A stretch of 64,000 nt of DNA from Flaccisagitta enflata (GCA_965153355.1 OZ231127.1:16988001-17052000), one strand, 5' to 3'; shown: positions 34,646 to 48,801, numbered from the stretch's first letter. Numbers and translations are program-made. Notes: a model not told the origin generated them from the sequence alone.

Positions 34646-35428
34646 TTACGTAATAATACACAGCCATCAATCTCGTTTGAAAAATTCTTTTAAGCTTTTT
34701 ATCAGAGATGTGTCAACTGAGTGATCTGAAATCAATTTTTCCTTAAAGAACATTGTTTGACGTTTTTTGTATCAAAATGTCATCAACTTGGGTCAAATAA
34801 TTTTAACTTTATGACAATTTGAAGTATGAGCAGTTTCAGGAGTAGAATAAAGGAAAATTGTTGTTTGACAAGGCAGTCTCTCTTTAAATTGGTCTCATTT
34901 CTTAACAGCTTGAGCTACAGATGCCAGATTGGTCTGAAATGAAAGATGATTTAATGTAGCTTTAGCTTTCAAAAAGAGGAAAACTGTCTTGTACCTATTT
35001 GTCATACATTTTATTGAAAAATCCACCAATCAAAGGAATTTTGATAGAAAAATCGATTTCGAGGACATGAAACTTACTCTGTATGCCAATTAACTTATCA
35101 ACCAAAGAAAAAATGAAAAACTTCATCAAATTATCTTTCATTCGAGACCAATCTGGCATTTGTAGCTCCAACAGTTAATAAATGAGAGCAATTTAAAGAA
35201 TGACACTTTTGTAAGCATTGTTTAAATTTCGCCTCAGCTGGAAATACCAAAATTACTTTAAATTGAGGTTGTAGACAAACTACTCAACCTAGACCAATGA
35301 AATTTTGACACAAAAAACGTCAAACATAGAACTTAAAGAGAAAATTGATTTCAGATCATGAAAATGAAGCATTGAGGCGCAATAGCTTAATACTTTTTTT
35401 CAGTTGAGATTGATGACCCTGTACGTAA
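34646..35428. mobile_element. 783 bp near-complete palindrome (foldback MITE)
   Basis: The left half (34,646-35,010) aligns with the reverse complement of the right half (35,080-35,428). Matching blocks include TTACGTA at the tips, CATCAATCTC, GATCTGAAATCAATTTT, TTTGACGTTTTTTGT, ATGCCAGATTGGTCT and TTGKCATAC near the centre. No coding capacity. It starts 63 bp after the LINE ORF2 stop. A fragment of one arm recurs at 3339-3416. Confidence 0.75.
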
Positions 35429-35549
35429 GATATATTGTAGACGTAAAATTGCAGCCGTTGAGTGAAAATGTGATTCTAAATCATGTCCTTGTACTTAATC
35501 ACAATGTGGATTTTTGTACGAAAGTGCTATCACTTTAATGGACCATTAA

Positions 35550-35568
35550 ATTCAATTCAATTCAATTC

Positions 35569-35664
<96 letters not shown>
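35550..35664. repeat. (TTCAA)n then (CT)n
   Basis: Four to five TTCAA units pass directly into about 45 CT units. Confidence 0.96.
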
Positions 35665-35666
<2 letters not shown>

Positions 35667-36006
35667 ATCTTTCTCTTTTTTTTTTTGCGATTGGGTGGTC
35701 AAAAAATCTTTTTTTTTCTAATATGCTCACAATAATATAAACTGTCGGGATATACAGTTTAGGTAGGGGACGAGCTACAAATTTCTAAGGCTGAGAGCGC
35801 ATCTTGTTTTGAAAAAAACTCGCCCCCTGAAGTGTTGAGAGTCATTGAAGGCACAAATCACCACTGATTTAGGCGTTCTTGGTTTTGTTTGACAGAGATT
35901 TGATTTCTCTCGCCGTCAGCTTTAACTAAACATCGTTACATTCTTCTTAGGGGCTCCTAAAGGCTCCTAAAAAAAACCCTTATTGAGGTTTTTTTTTTTT
36001 TTTTTT
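35665..36006. other. Unassigned sequence
   Basis: No gene recognised; T-rich runs near 35,988-36,006. Confidence 0.5.
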
Positions 36007-36260
36007 AAAGTCGGGTGCAATCAATAAGAAATGGTTAAGTTTGCCTAGATCCAAAATCTTGTATCTTCATTTTTTTTTCAAAAAACTTAGAAATTTTTGT
36101 TTCATGCGTCAGGGACTTAAAAAAAAATATTACAAAATATTTTTTTCAAAAAAATGGTTTTCAAAAGTGGGGTGCAATCAATAGGAAATTGTATGATTTG
36201 GCTAGATCCAAAATCTTGTATTTTCATTTTTTTTTTAAAAATCCTCAGAAAATTTTTGTC
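36007..36260. repeat. 157 bp direct duplication
   Basis: Segments 36,007-36,103 and 36,164-36,260 share GGGTGCAATCAATA, AGATCCAAAATCTTGTAT and a T-rich tail at a period of 157 bp. Confidence 0.85.
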
Positions 36261-36770
36261 AAGTAGGAGTTCACATAGACAACCATTTTCTCCTAAATCA
36301 TTTGAGATACATACTTGGGATTGGTTAAGAATGAAAGAATATTTACAGAGGTGTTCCGTGTTTTTATTCACATAGTATTCAGCAAATTTATTATCTGAAA
36401 GATATCAGTAGACAAACAGGGATACTCATACCTGCAAGACATAACAAAAATGAATAAACTGAAGTCCAGTAAATATGACAAGTAAATCATTGCATGTCAA
36501 GCTTGGGGGAGGGGGGGGGGACTACTAACACTCAAGAGAAAAAAAACTATGAGTGTTGGATAAGAGAAAGAAAAAAGATGGTTGGTCCATATTAAGAGAC
36601 TTTACAAAAATATAGTTGCAGAAGCTGCTAAGATGCGACTTAAGAAATGGGAATGTTGTGGCTTTAGCTGCCAAAGTGCGGTACCGCACCTTAGATACAA
36701 ATTCTGCTGCCCAGGAGCGAATACGGCACCTCACCAAACAGCTCACAACCTCACCATATCCGGTTTGTAG
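36261..36770. other. Unassigned sequence
   Basis: No gene recognised. Contains a G9 run near 36,511. Confidence 0.5.
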
Positions 36771-36875
36771 TTCACAATAGCCTGGTTGCGATTCGCCAAA
36801 GCATGATTGTGGTTGGCTATTGCCGGGTCGCCATAGCCGGGTCGTAATTCGCCATATCGAGGTTGTAGGGCAATG
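36771..36875. repeat. GGTCGTAATTCGCCAT dispersed minisatellite, copy 2
   Basis: About five degenerate units (GCCGGGTCGTAATTCGCCAT, CTGGTTGCGATTCGCCAAAG), the same family as 33,987-34,066. CGGTACCGCACCT upstream (36,681) also resembles GAGGTGCG/CGCACCTCC sequence near the first copy, so the shared block is larger than the units. Confidence 0.75.
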
Positions 36876-37221
36876 CTATTACAAAGGGAGTATGAATCCG
36901 GTTATTTTCAGACATGGTCTATTGAGACCTATGGCGAGATTTGTCTCTCTAAAAAACATTGACCTCTTTAGCCACTTAAAAGTGTCGCTTTTTTTCATCG
37001 GCGTGGTAGTACTCCCGTGGAGGGTAGAAATTTTACTGCGTCATTGCATTTTATAAGAAGTCGAAAGAGAGAAAACGACTCCTTTAACTCTGCCTGTCTC
37101 TCTCTCTCTAGGGATTTTACACGCTTCCTTGGGTGGAATTCGACTCATGACGCAGTTTTACTTATATAGACTTCCCCATCATGACAAAAGGGTTTCCAAA
37201 AGAGGATCAGCAATGTCAAAA

Positions 37222-37225
<4 letters not shown>
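36876..37225. other. Unassigned sequence
   Basis: No gene recognised. Confidence 0.5.

Positions 37226-37317
<92 letters not shown>
37226..37317. repeat. (CT)n microsatellite
   Basis: About 46 CT units. Confidence 0.97.
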
Positions 37318-37319
<2 letters not shown>

Positions 37320-37620
37320 AGTTGAAGCAAGGAATATTTTCTTTTTATTGCCACGCAAATGGGTTCCGTCATGAAGTTGACATAGATTATATTCTCTTTC
37401 TTTTCTTTCCTTCTTTGTTTCTCTCTTTGTCTGCCTTTTACTTTTCCTGCCTCACTGTCCGTTTGTATGTCTTCCCCAGTATCCTTTTCTGCTTTTTTAA
37501 CTCATGCCTCTGTCTCTTTTTCTGTCTCCTTTCTGCGTCGAGTCTTTCTGCCTTCATGTTTGTTTCTATATCCCTCCATCTCTCCGTCTGTCTATCTGTC
37601 TGCCTTTTTTTTTAAGTTGA

Positions 37621-37623
<3 letters not shown>
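37318..37623. other. Pyrimidine-rich unassigned sequence
   Basis: CTTT- and GTCT-rich plus strand, no gene recognised. Confidence 0.5.

Positions 37624-37685
<62 letters not shown>
37624..37685. repeat. (CT)n microsatellite
   Basis: About 31 CT units. Confidence 0.97.
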
Positions 37686-37688
<3 letters not shown>

Positions 37689-37919
37689 TGGAATTTTTCT
37701 TATGTCTTTACGGGTCATGTCTTTTGTTTCTTGTCGTTGGATGTCTTCAGTATATGAGACTTAAAAATTACCATTCGTCATACCACATGAAATGTAGATT
37801 GATATTACATTCCACAGTTTTACAACATCCTGATGCATATTGAATGATTGAGTTTGCAAGGGCTTTTTACGGTTTCACATCTAGATGCTCAAGCCTGGTT
37901 ATTCCTGGGCATTCAGTGA

Positions 37920-37922
<3 letters not shown>

Positions 37923-37995
<73 letters not shown>
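37923..37995. repeat. (GA)n microsatellite
   Basis: About 36 GA units, opposite orientation to the two preceding CT arrays. Confidence 0.97.
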
Positions 37996-37996
<1 letters not shown>

Positions 37997-38164
37997 CCAT
38001 GAGTTTAGTGGAGGAACTGAAAAAGAGGAGAAGAAAATTGGACATATCGAGATACGGCATCTTAGAAATTGAAGAGGTTTTCAGAGCAAGACGCTGAGGC
38101 AAGGGCTACGTCCTTCCTCAAGGTCAGAGTTGCATTGAGGAAAAAAGAAATAAAAGAGGCATGG

Positions 38165-38167
<3 letters not shown>

Positions 38168-38249
<82 letters not shown>
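38168..38249. repeat. (GA)n microsatellite
   Basis: About 41 GA units. Confidence 0.97.
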
Positions 38250-38252
<3 letters not shown>

Positions 38253-38710
38253 AAAGACAGACAGGGGAGAGACGAGTGAAGAGCAGGAAAGAAAAACATA
38301 GAAACTAAGAGAGAAAGACAGTCTGACGGGCAGAAGCGACGAAAGGAGAAGCAGAGGAAGCCAGCTAAAGGTTAATACCCAAATGTTCTTGTTGATAATT
38401 TTTGCCAGAACTGAAAGTATTCTTACATAAAAATTTGAAAAATTAAGGCTAGCTCCTTGCCAATTCAGCCGGTGGCAAACAGAAATCTATACTAGTTTGT
38501 TATAGTTTACTTCCAAGACATTGAACTAACATGTATTGTTGTGTATCTGTTTCTGCTGGATTTATGTCATTTCCGAAAAAAAAGGACTAAATAGAAACGA
38601 TTCTTCGGGACCATGTACATTGCATATTCTTTTGATTATAGGTATATTTTCGTTACCCTTGGATCTGTGATTGTGATGTTTTGCTCTGAGTTTATTCGAA
38701 TTAAAAGAAA
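38250..38710. other. Unassigned sequence
   Basis: No gene recognised. Confidence 0.5.
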
Positions 38711-38915
38711 ACAAGGCCGGATACACGGCCATCAGTTGCCGACGGGTGGGCAGGGGTGGAAATGCGCGTTTTCCCACTTTTCGACTCGATCATTACGGAC
38801 CAACCGACGGACGGACCAACGGACCGACGGACCGACGGACCGACCGACGGACTGACGGACCGACGGACCGACGGACCGACGGACAAAGCCTCTTATAGAG
38901 TTGCGTGTCTGTAAC
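38711..38915 (+). mobile_element. HP-family element, type I copy
   Basis: ACAAGGCCGGATACACGGCC, CAGTTGCCGACGGGTGGGCA, ATGCGCGTTTTCCCACTTTT, TCGACTCG, a CGGACCGA core (38,800-38,885), GGACAAAGCCTCTTATAGAG, then TTGCGTGTCTGTAAC. The final palindrome is eroded. It is a good reference for the type I block order. Confidence 0.8.
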
Positions 38916-40681
38916 AACAAATTGCTTGCTGCTAAAATAAGTTTTTTTTGTCCTTCTTTTCGACCTACTTTCCGAACGTACTTCTATCCTCCAAATGAAT
39001 GGTCGGAATTGTAAACTCACGCATGGCCTCATTCAAGATTGACAGACAGACAAACAGACAGACAGGCGGACTCTGACACAGAGAAATAACTGACTATTTT
39101 GGCTCGTGAAGAAAGTACACTTTATACGGTGCCAAGGATATTCAAAAGGACTTGGGCAGTGTCCAAACGAAATCAAACGCAGGCAAGTAATTCTGTCTTT
39201 CCTTCAATCAAGAAATCAACTCAAGAGGCGATGGAGGAGGGGAACGGGAAATCGACATTGGCACTGGCAAATATTGCCATTGCCCTACTCTTTCAGAGAG
39301 AAAATTACTCTACTTGGTTTTTCTGGTTCTTCTTTTCCTCCATTACTGTTTCCATTTTTTTTTTTTTTTTTGACTGACGCTTTCGCTTGACTTCTATTCC
39401 TTCCTTTCGTTTTCTACTTTTTTTTGCGTTACAAATCATTACATATTTCAGACATTCTTATCTTGCTTACCTCGAATACCGAGACACGCCATTATCTAGA
39501 AAACACAATACAAAATTGAATTGATTGTTTTTTTTTCAATGAGGGAAAGGAGAAAAAACACACGATGTCTCAACAACGATTAGACGCCCAAGAAATTTCA
39601 ACTCTAAGTAGCAAGGGGATACCCAAAAGTTCTACATCACTTTTTAGAAAAATATTGATGAAATAAGCCGGATAATACATTTGTAAAAGTATCTCTTCAA
39701 AAAAATATTGACCGGGAACAATTTTTATACAAACCAGACAATAATAACTAAACAGTAATTGAGTTAAAATCTTCGTTCGTTCCTGCTTTCTTCTTTCAAC
39801 CGAAGTTGTTTTGCTCAGTAGTTTTCATTTAGAGATGCCATGGAAAGATGTGATGCAAACGCAGGGTTCGCATTGGAGAAAATATTTTTTGAAAACAGTT
39901 TTCAACATTATTAAGTGTACTCTATCACATATATTTGAATCGCGTGTAAGGAAGAGTTTTGAGACCCCCCTCTATTTATTCAAAGTTGAAAGTTTTATCA
40001 AAATTTCCTCAGGATTGCGTTTCTTGTTTTTTCTCATTTTTTTCAATGTCGCTTGATCGTCTCAGGTGTCTTTTGACATGCATTTGCCCATGTAAACATA
40101 AATAAAGCTTTAAACAGAGTTTTTACCAATTATCTCATGTATATCAAACTCATTTTTTCACGCAAATTAGACATTTTTCAACGATAAATCTCAGCGATTT
40201 GAACAGTAACGTGTCCGGTCTCTACTCTAAGAACGAGAATCTCACTCCACCCCCACCCTCCACCCTTAACTCTTTTCCTGAATCGGAATGATTGTGATTT
40301 TCAGATGTGTTTTTTTCTCTCTCACTCCAAAGCGTCAAGAAAAAATAAAAAAGGAGTGAAAACAAAGAAAAAAGGATTTTCCTTCTTCCTTCCTCGTTTT
40401 CCTCTCTTATTCCTCTATTTACACTTTCTCTGGCACCACTGGCGCCATCCGACTAATGAACCATGTAATTTCGTGGGGAACAACAAGTAAACAAAAAAGC
40501 GTCACAAACAGACAAACAAACGCATCTAGTCATTTAGATACACAACGCCCATAAGTCATTTCATCAAAACAAAAGCACCCTCATATAAGACCTTTTCTCC
40601 TTTTGAAGAAAGAAAATAAAACAAACAAACAAAAGGAGTAGACAAACAAAACAAAAAAAATCATGGCAAGCGAGTCACCCT
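38916..40681. other. Unassigned sequence
   Basis: About 1.8 kb with no gene recognised. Contains a T-rich patch (39,355-39,373) and a GACA-type patch (39,040-39,068). Confidence 0.5.
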
Positions 40682-40801
<120 letters not shown>

Positions 40802-40842
40802 TTAATTCATCCTTCGGTAACATCTGCCTAACTGTAACAATG

Positions 40843-40935
<93 letters not shown>
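40843..40935. repeat. (CAA)n trinucleotide array
   Basis: About 31 CAA units, 44 bp after the CT array. Confidence 0.97.
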
Positions 40936-40936
<1 letters not shown>

Positions 40937-41430
40937 AAACATTCGGCGCCCGAGGAACATAGATTCAATGTTGAAGAAACTCGACGTCAGTTGCAGCGGA
41001 CATTCAACTTTGGTGGAACAAACGGTGGGCGTTAGTGGAAGCAGATACCCGATGACGATGGAAGCAGACATTAAACGGAACACTGGCCGTCGGTGGAAGG
41101 AAAAGCTCGATGTCGCTGAAAGCATTTAAGTCACGTTGCTATACTCAAAGAGGGTGGAAGCGGAATTTTTACGTCAATGCAGGCGTCAACTGGCGCCGAT
41201 GATTACGAGAAATTTGGCAACTTCTCAATCCATTGGATGCAGAAAAATCGATTCGTGGAAGATGAAATAACTCTGTCCGTTTGTCAGTTTGTCGGTCTGT
41301 CTGCCATCTACTTTTGATTCTATAAAGAGGACCTAAAGCGCAAGACAACAACCAAGCTCAAAATTGACATGAACAATGAAAATTCGCTCCTACAGACTTG
41401 TACAAAAGTCTCGACGGAAGTACAATATCC
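40936..41430. other. Unassigned sequence
   Basis: No gene recognised. Loose repetition of GGTGGAAG / GGAAGCAGA (41,010-41,160). Confidence 0.5.
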
Positions 41431-41443
41431 ATCCATTCCATTC

Positions 41444-41497
<54 letters not shown>
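41431..41497. repeat. (CCATT)n then (CT)n
   Basis: Three to four CCATT-type units pass directly into about 25 CT units, as TTCAA does at 35,550. Confidence 0.95.
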
Positions 41498-41498
<1 letters not shown>

Positions 41499-41689
41499 CA
41501 AAATAACACATGGACGGATCGACCAGCAGAAATATTGATGCAATGTACTGACTTTAAGGCTGAGTCGTACGCGACTGAAAGGGAATAGTGGAGATGGAAA
41601 AAAAAAGTCGAAAGATACCAGCTTGTATTGGTTATTGGTTATTTCTTTCTTCAAATCGTCTAGTTTAGAAAACAAGCTTAAGAGGGAAA

Positions 41690-42871
41690 CAGTCGCGTGC
41701 CTCTGGAAATGACAAACAAATGATTAAAAAAATGGTCAAAAATATCAAAAATGTTAAAAGATGTTAAAAAATGTTCGGAAATGATATATAATTACATTAT
41801 TCTGCATTCTTTCTTTCCTTCCTCTATAACCTTCCTTTGTTTTGTCCTTCCTCCCCTCCACGGCCGTGCGATATGTATTGATACAATATCAATACAATAT
41901 CGATAACATATCGATACAATATCGATACAATACGATACAATTTCATACCCAAAATATCCAAAAATACCCAAAAATACCCGAAATTACCCTAATGCACCAT
42001 AAGTACCAAGAGTAATTTAAGTACCCTAAAGTACCCTAAAGTACCCTAAATTGCAGTTGACTACTGCCTTATCGGCACCTAATCTAACAGCATTTTGGAT
42101 TTAGCAGCCAGAATGCCTTGGTCCTAAATTTTTATAGGCTTTTTTAATGCTAATGTTTCCTGATTTAACAACACCTGATTCAACAGCCAAACCTGATTTA
42201 CAGGTCCCATGGAAAAATTATTCCTAATTTAAAAGGCATTCATCTGGAAAAAAAAACTTTGAATGAATTTTTCATAATTCAGATATTTCTAGATTTTATC
42301 TTCTCTTTATAAAAATGCATCTTTAACTAACATTTAAAGTCATGAATACATTAAAGAAAGTAAATCAAAAAGGTATGAAATAAGAATGATGAAAAAATGT
42401 AAAGTGAAACAAAAATGAACATCCGTTAAGAAAGATTTTAAATAAGATCAATATTCCTTCAACTAGTTTGGTATTCTTTACCTTGTTAAATAGTTATAGC
42501 ATTTCATATATAATAATGATTTATCAATATGTCAAAGCAAGCCTATCAGAACCTATATGTGTTAATCTGTCACTCTATTTGCCAGATGCACAAATGATCA
42601 ACCACTGCAATTCATTGAGCACATGTTTAACTTTTTTCTTTAAGAAACTTTGTTAAAGTTGGTAATTCGATTTAACAACATTCGGATTTAACAACCAAAA
42701 TTGCCCAGTCCCTTCAAGAGAGTTATATCGGATTTCCACTGTGCCCTAGATTACCTTGAATTACCTTAAGAAGTCAAAATTCAAAAAATGTTACGGATGG
42801 ACGGACAGACGGACCGACCGACCGACCGACTAACACAGCAAGGTGTAGAGTTGCGTGCACGCGACTAAAAA
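41690..42871 (+). mobile_element. HP-family element interrupted by a pogo-like insertion
   Basis: Starts near CAGTCGCGTGCC (41,690), has AT-rich cores (AAAATGTTAAAAG, ATCGATACAAT and GTACCCTAAA units), then a pogo-like element at 42,054-42,741, more of the same core (CCTAGATTACCTTGAATTACC), a GGACGGAC/CCGACCGA array (42,792-42,830) and a clear 3' end: AAGGTGTAGAGTTGCGTGCA, CGCGAC, TAAAAA. The 5' block is weak, so the left boundary is uncertain. Confidence 0.6.
42054..42741. mobile_element. pogo/Tigger-like element, about 688 bp
   Basis: The right end on the minus strand reads CAGTGGAAATCCGATATAAC, then TTGAAGGGACTGGGCAATTT, and closely matches the right end at 54,571. The left end starts CAGTTGACTACTGCCTTATC. 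Inside, ATTTAACAACATTCGGATTT and similar blocks recur near both ends. No transposase frame is visible. Flanking TA is eroded. Confidence 0.6.
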
Positions 42872-43040
42872 TGGTTCCTCTTTCCCGCTTTCTGTTTGAC
42901 TTTTCCCGCTCCATTTCTCCCTACAAATGTCACCTTCTCTGTTTTTCAGTCCTTTTGAAAGATTCTCTCTCTGTCTTTCTGATTGTTTGTCTATCTATCT
43001 TTCTGTCTCTTTATTTATCTGACTAGCTGAAATGTCAGTC

Positions 43041-44019
<979 letters not shown>

Positions 44020-44072
<53 letters not shown>
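44020..44072. repeat. (GA)n microsatellite
   Basis: About 26 GA units. Confidence 0.97.
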
Positions 44073-44074
<2 letters not shown>

Positions 44075-44494
44075 CCATATTTTTAGTTTTGTAATTGAGA
44101 CACAATGCTTCCATAAGATCCATCATGACGATATAGCTTGAACTCGTTTGGAAAAAAAGTCGAAGAGACGAAGTCCCTTCGGTCTTTTTGAGTCCTGCAG
44201 AGTTTTTTGGATTTCCCTTTTTCTCATGAAGCGCTTGGGGAAGTTGCTGCATTTTGGGGGCAGAACGAGACTACGCATGAAATTAATAGCTAAGAAAGAG
44301 CTAATTCTCCTCTTTCAGATGACACCAAGCAGAATTCTGTGCGATCAATAATTTTGGAGCTATGATTTTTTGAATCTTTTTTATTTTGCCGCATTATTCG
44401 CGGTTTCCCAAAACAAAGAATCGAGTCTATTTGAACTTTGAAATGTCCCAGGTGATAATTGTGCATCCTGGCGGCACAGTCTCTCCCTCATTTC
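44073..44494. other. Unassigned sequence
   Basis: No gene recognised. Confidence 0.5.
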
Positions 44495-44660
44495 AACTCC
44501 GGACTCTATGAGAGGCTTTGTCTGTCAGTCCATCCATTAGTCTGTTGGTCTTTCTGTCCGTCCGAGTGGAAAAAAAGTGGTCTAGATGCTTATGTGTGGG
44601 GGTTGGGGAGTGGATGGGCATTGGATGCCCTCGGCCACCTGTCCGCAATGATAACCCTGT
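44495..44660 (-). mobile_element. HP-family element, degenerate copy
   Basis: ACTCTATGAGAGGCTTTGTC, a GTCCATCC/GTCTGTTG core (44,525-44,570), GGATGCCCTCGGCCACCTGTC and CGCAATGATAACCCTGTGTT follow the minus-strand block order of the 18,074-18,244 copy. Confidence 0.5.
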
Positions 44661-44704
44661 GTTACATGTTTTTCTCTGTTGCTCTCTCTGTCCCTTTCTC
44701 CCCC

Positions 44705-44838
<134 letters not shown>

Positions 44839-45472
44839 GCCGTTACGACTTTTTTCCTACGGCGATTAGCCGCCTATATTGGTACTGACAAACAAAGAGA
44901 GACAGACAGAGAAATTAAGAAAATTGAAAGTGAAACTTCGATCGATCTTGGGGCTGGCTCCACCGATATTATCACTTGGACAGATTTCACAAAAGAATCG
45001 CCATCCTGCGACGCAGACGAAGCAGTTCATCATCGATTTCTCGTGCTATTGTGAAATACCATTTTTACAATTAGAATTCTATGCAATGTGATAAAACCCA
45101 ACCATTGACATGAACACAAGAATTGTCCTTTTATTCTCCTTTCTTTCTTTCCCCCTTTGTGTGACGTTAAGTCAGTGTACACCACTTTTCAAACTGTCTG
45201 TCAATTCGTTCCTTGATCCGGCCCCGATTCTCCGTAAGACGGCAAATTTTTGAAGGAAAACTAAATGTTTCACCATACGTTTTGCATCGCTTTATGGACA
45301 ATAATGGTGCCAGAGTGATTCTAAATGATAAATTGTATCTAAAGACACTTGGTGTATACATTTCTATTATATTCTGACCTTAAAAGTATTTCACTATGCA
45401 ATTCAAATGAGAAAAGCAAGAAAATCAAGGTTTTTAACGAAATTTTGCTTACTTTTTTTGTTTGTTCTTGCC
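44839..45472. other. Unassigned sequence
   Basis: No gene recognised. The first 45 bp (CGACTTTTTTCCTACGGCG, TTAGCCGCC) resemble 63,515-63,558. Confidence 0.5.
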
Positions 45473-45599
45473 GTTGAAATTCTAAGACTCTCAAATGCAG
45501 GGAAATTTTGCATTTCCAAAAACATTGTTCCCTTTGTAATACATTTTGAAAGAGAACTTTCTTATTTTTTCATTTTTTATGCAATCTTAGAATTTCAAC
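45473..45599 (-). repeat. Two-stem palindromic repeat, copy C (127 bp)
   Basis: On the minus strand the outer stem GTTGAAATTCTAAGA pairs perfectly with TCTTAGAATTTCAAC. The interior aligns well with copy A: AAGTTCTCTTTCAAAATG, ATTACAAAG, ATGTTTTTGGAAATGCAAA. Similarity continues into the 5' flank (CTGACAGGG next to the stem in both). The inner stem is weak here. A 106-codon plus frame across this region (45,407-45,727) is treated as incidental. Confidence 0.75.
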
Positions 45600-46079
45600 A
45601 AGCCCCCTGTCAGTTACCAAAAATGAAATTTTCATTAATTTGCATTATATTTTCTTCATTAATTTCAGCTTTATTTGGTTCTGTTTCATGTTTAAATGCA
45701 AGTTATGCAAAAAAATATCAATCATGATATATCTCAATGATTATTTTAGTTTAATCATTCAGTTTCAATGGTTCTAATTTTTTACTTTGGCTCCTGCTGA
45801 AACACAAATGTTGCCTTCGGAGGAACGCCGTCGTAACGTCTTGCTTTGAAATGCTGTTGTGAGATTGTCACGTTCCGACCTGGTTGAAGTTGTTCGTTCA
45901 CTAGAAAGAAAAGTCAGTGGGTGTTCTTCCGGCCGACCATCTTAGTGACTTTTAGTGTCGATAGCGCACGAGTTGAGAACGAAGGAGCAATAAAGATCAT
46001 TGGGAAGGGAAAAACCTAGAAAGATGCAAATATTAGGCAAAGATTTCAGGACAGAAATTGGAAACTGTGCCACGGCAAC
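45600..46079. other. Unassigned sequence
   Basis: No gene recognised; part of the left half aligns loosely with the 5' flank of palindromic copy A. Confidence 0.5.
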
Positions 46080-46810
46080 TGGATGAGGAGGATGAAGATT
46101 GAAAATGAGAAAGATATTGTGCAAGTGGATGAGGAAGTAAGGGTAAAGACGAGTCATTAGATGGAAAAGTGGGTGAGATAGGGAAAAAATATAATCACTA
46201 GGATTAAATCCCTTGATTATTGTACACAGAATAGTTTTGTGTTGTATTGAGCAAAAAAATTAAAAGATTGTTAAGTTGTAAAATGTTTCAACACATGTTA
46301 ATCGTGCTACAATATCATTTGACTAAAATTTATTTTTTTACTCTTCATAGCAAAAAATTCAACATAACTCAATAATTTCACAGCAACTTGATTTTGAGTA
46401 AAAGAATTGGTTGTCGATCCTAATGAATGGCAGAGTGAATTTTGGACGAGAAACAAGGTGAGAAAGTAAAAAGAGAAAAAGGGATGAAAGTGTGAATTTA
46501 AGTAATGCAAAAGCCGTAGATGAGTGAAAAAAGAGATTAGGAGAGTAGTAAGTTAGTGGATGCAGTTAAGATTAGGGTGGTTGAGATAATGTACGGAGAA
46601 GTGGACAAGCGAGGGAGGCGCCTGAAAGCTAGTGGAGGAAATGATTTGGAGTATGTGGTTGAGGAAGCGAACCGAGACTCGGAGTGGTTTGTGAGCCAAT
46701 AGGTGGATGAAACGAAGGCTAAGTGAGTGGTTGAGAAAGTGGTTGAGAAAGTGGATGAAGAGGTTGACGGGCTAGTGGATGAAAGTAGTTGAGAAAGTGG
46801 TGCTCGTCGT
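46080..46810. repeat. Diffuse GTGGATGAGGAAG-type degenerate repeat
   Basis: Purine-rich plus strand with recurring GTGGATGA, GTGGTTGAG and GAGAAAGTGG, densest at 46,670-46,800. Too diverged for a fixed period. Confidence 0.5.
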
Positions 46811-46947
46811 TATGGAAATATCGCTCATTGCCGAGTTGCAGAGTTGATGAATGAAACCACTTACTCGTTAAATGGGGAAAACATATTCTTTTGGTCTCTC
46901 TTCTTGTGGATGCTAAAAGAAGAAGAGCTCTCTAAAACTATCTCCAA

Positions 46948-48039
<1,092 letters not shown>

Positions 48040-48355
48040 CTGTGTGTCACACAGCCCAGTTTTCTCCAAATATGTGTTACACAGCCTAGGTTTTTTTGAA
48101 TGTGTGTCACACAGCCCAGTATTTTCTGAATGTGTGTCACACAGCTTAGTTTTCTTTATTGTGTGACATACAACTCAGTTTTCTCCGAATGTGTGCACAC
48201 AGCCTAGTTTTTTCTATCATGTGTCACAAAACCCAGTTTTTTCCAAATATGTGTCACACAGCCTAGTTTTCTCTATTGTATGTCACACAACCCAGTATTT
48301 TCCATGTCTGTGTCACACAGCCCAGTTCTCTCCAAATGTGTGTCACACACCCCAG
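48040..48355. repeat. About 29 bp minisatellite, 11 units
   Basis: Units built on GTGTCACACAGCCCAGTTTT and CTCCAAATGT, with length variation. Confidence 0.92.
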
Positions 48356-48357
48356 TT

Positions 48358-48535
48358 TATGAGCCCCGCGGTTATAAGCCCTGCAGTTATGAGCCTACAG
48401 TTATGAGGCCCACGGTTAGGAACCTCGTGGTTATAAACCCCACGGTTATAAGCCCCGCAGTTGTAAGCCCTGTGGTTGTAAGCTCTGCAGTTATAAGCCT
48501 CACAGTTATAAGCCCCGCAGTTAAGAGGACAGGCT
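48358..48535. repeat. 18 bp minisatellite, about 10 units
   Basis: Units GTTATAAGCCCCGCA with AGTTATGAGCCTAC-type variants, directly following the 29 bp array. Confidence 0.92.
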
Positions 48536-48801
48536 GTTGGGCCACCCACAGGTGGCTATTATACATAATACAGATTTTTCTGAATATTAATATTAGATGA
48601 TTTTTTTTTAATCATTGCATTATCATTCATGCTCACACAAGTTATCGTGGAGCACAATATGGGGAACGCCACTTGTTTATCTTGGGGCTACTCGACTGAT
48701 TAAAGTGTTCTGCCCAGCAATCCACTACCAAAGCCTTACAGACCTCGACTAGTTTTCCTCTTTCTCTTTTTTATCATGAGAAATCACCAAGTTGTGATGA
48801 A
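48536..48801. other. Unassigned sequence
   Basis: No gene recognised. Confidence 0.5.

Noticed and set aside
45407-45727. 106-codon plus-strand frame with a hydrophobic, signal-like start
   Set aside because: It runs across palindromic copy C and its flanks; the homologous sequence at copies A and B has no matching frame.
48040-48535. Possible CRISPR-like spacing of GTGTCACACAG blocks
   Set aside because: Intervening sequence repeats too and unit length drifts, as in minisatellites.
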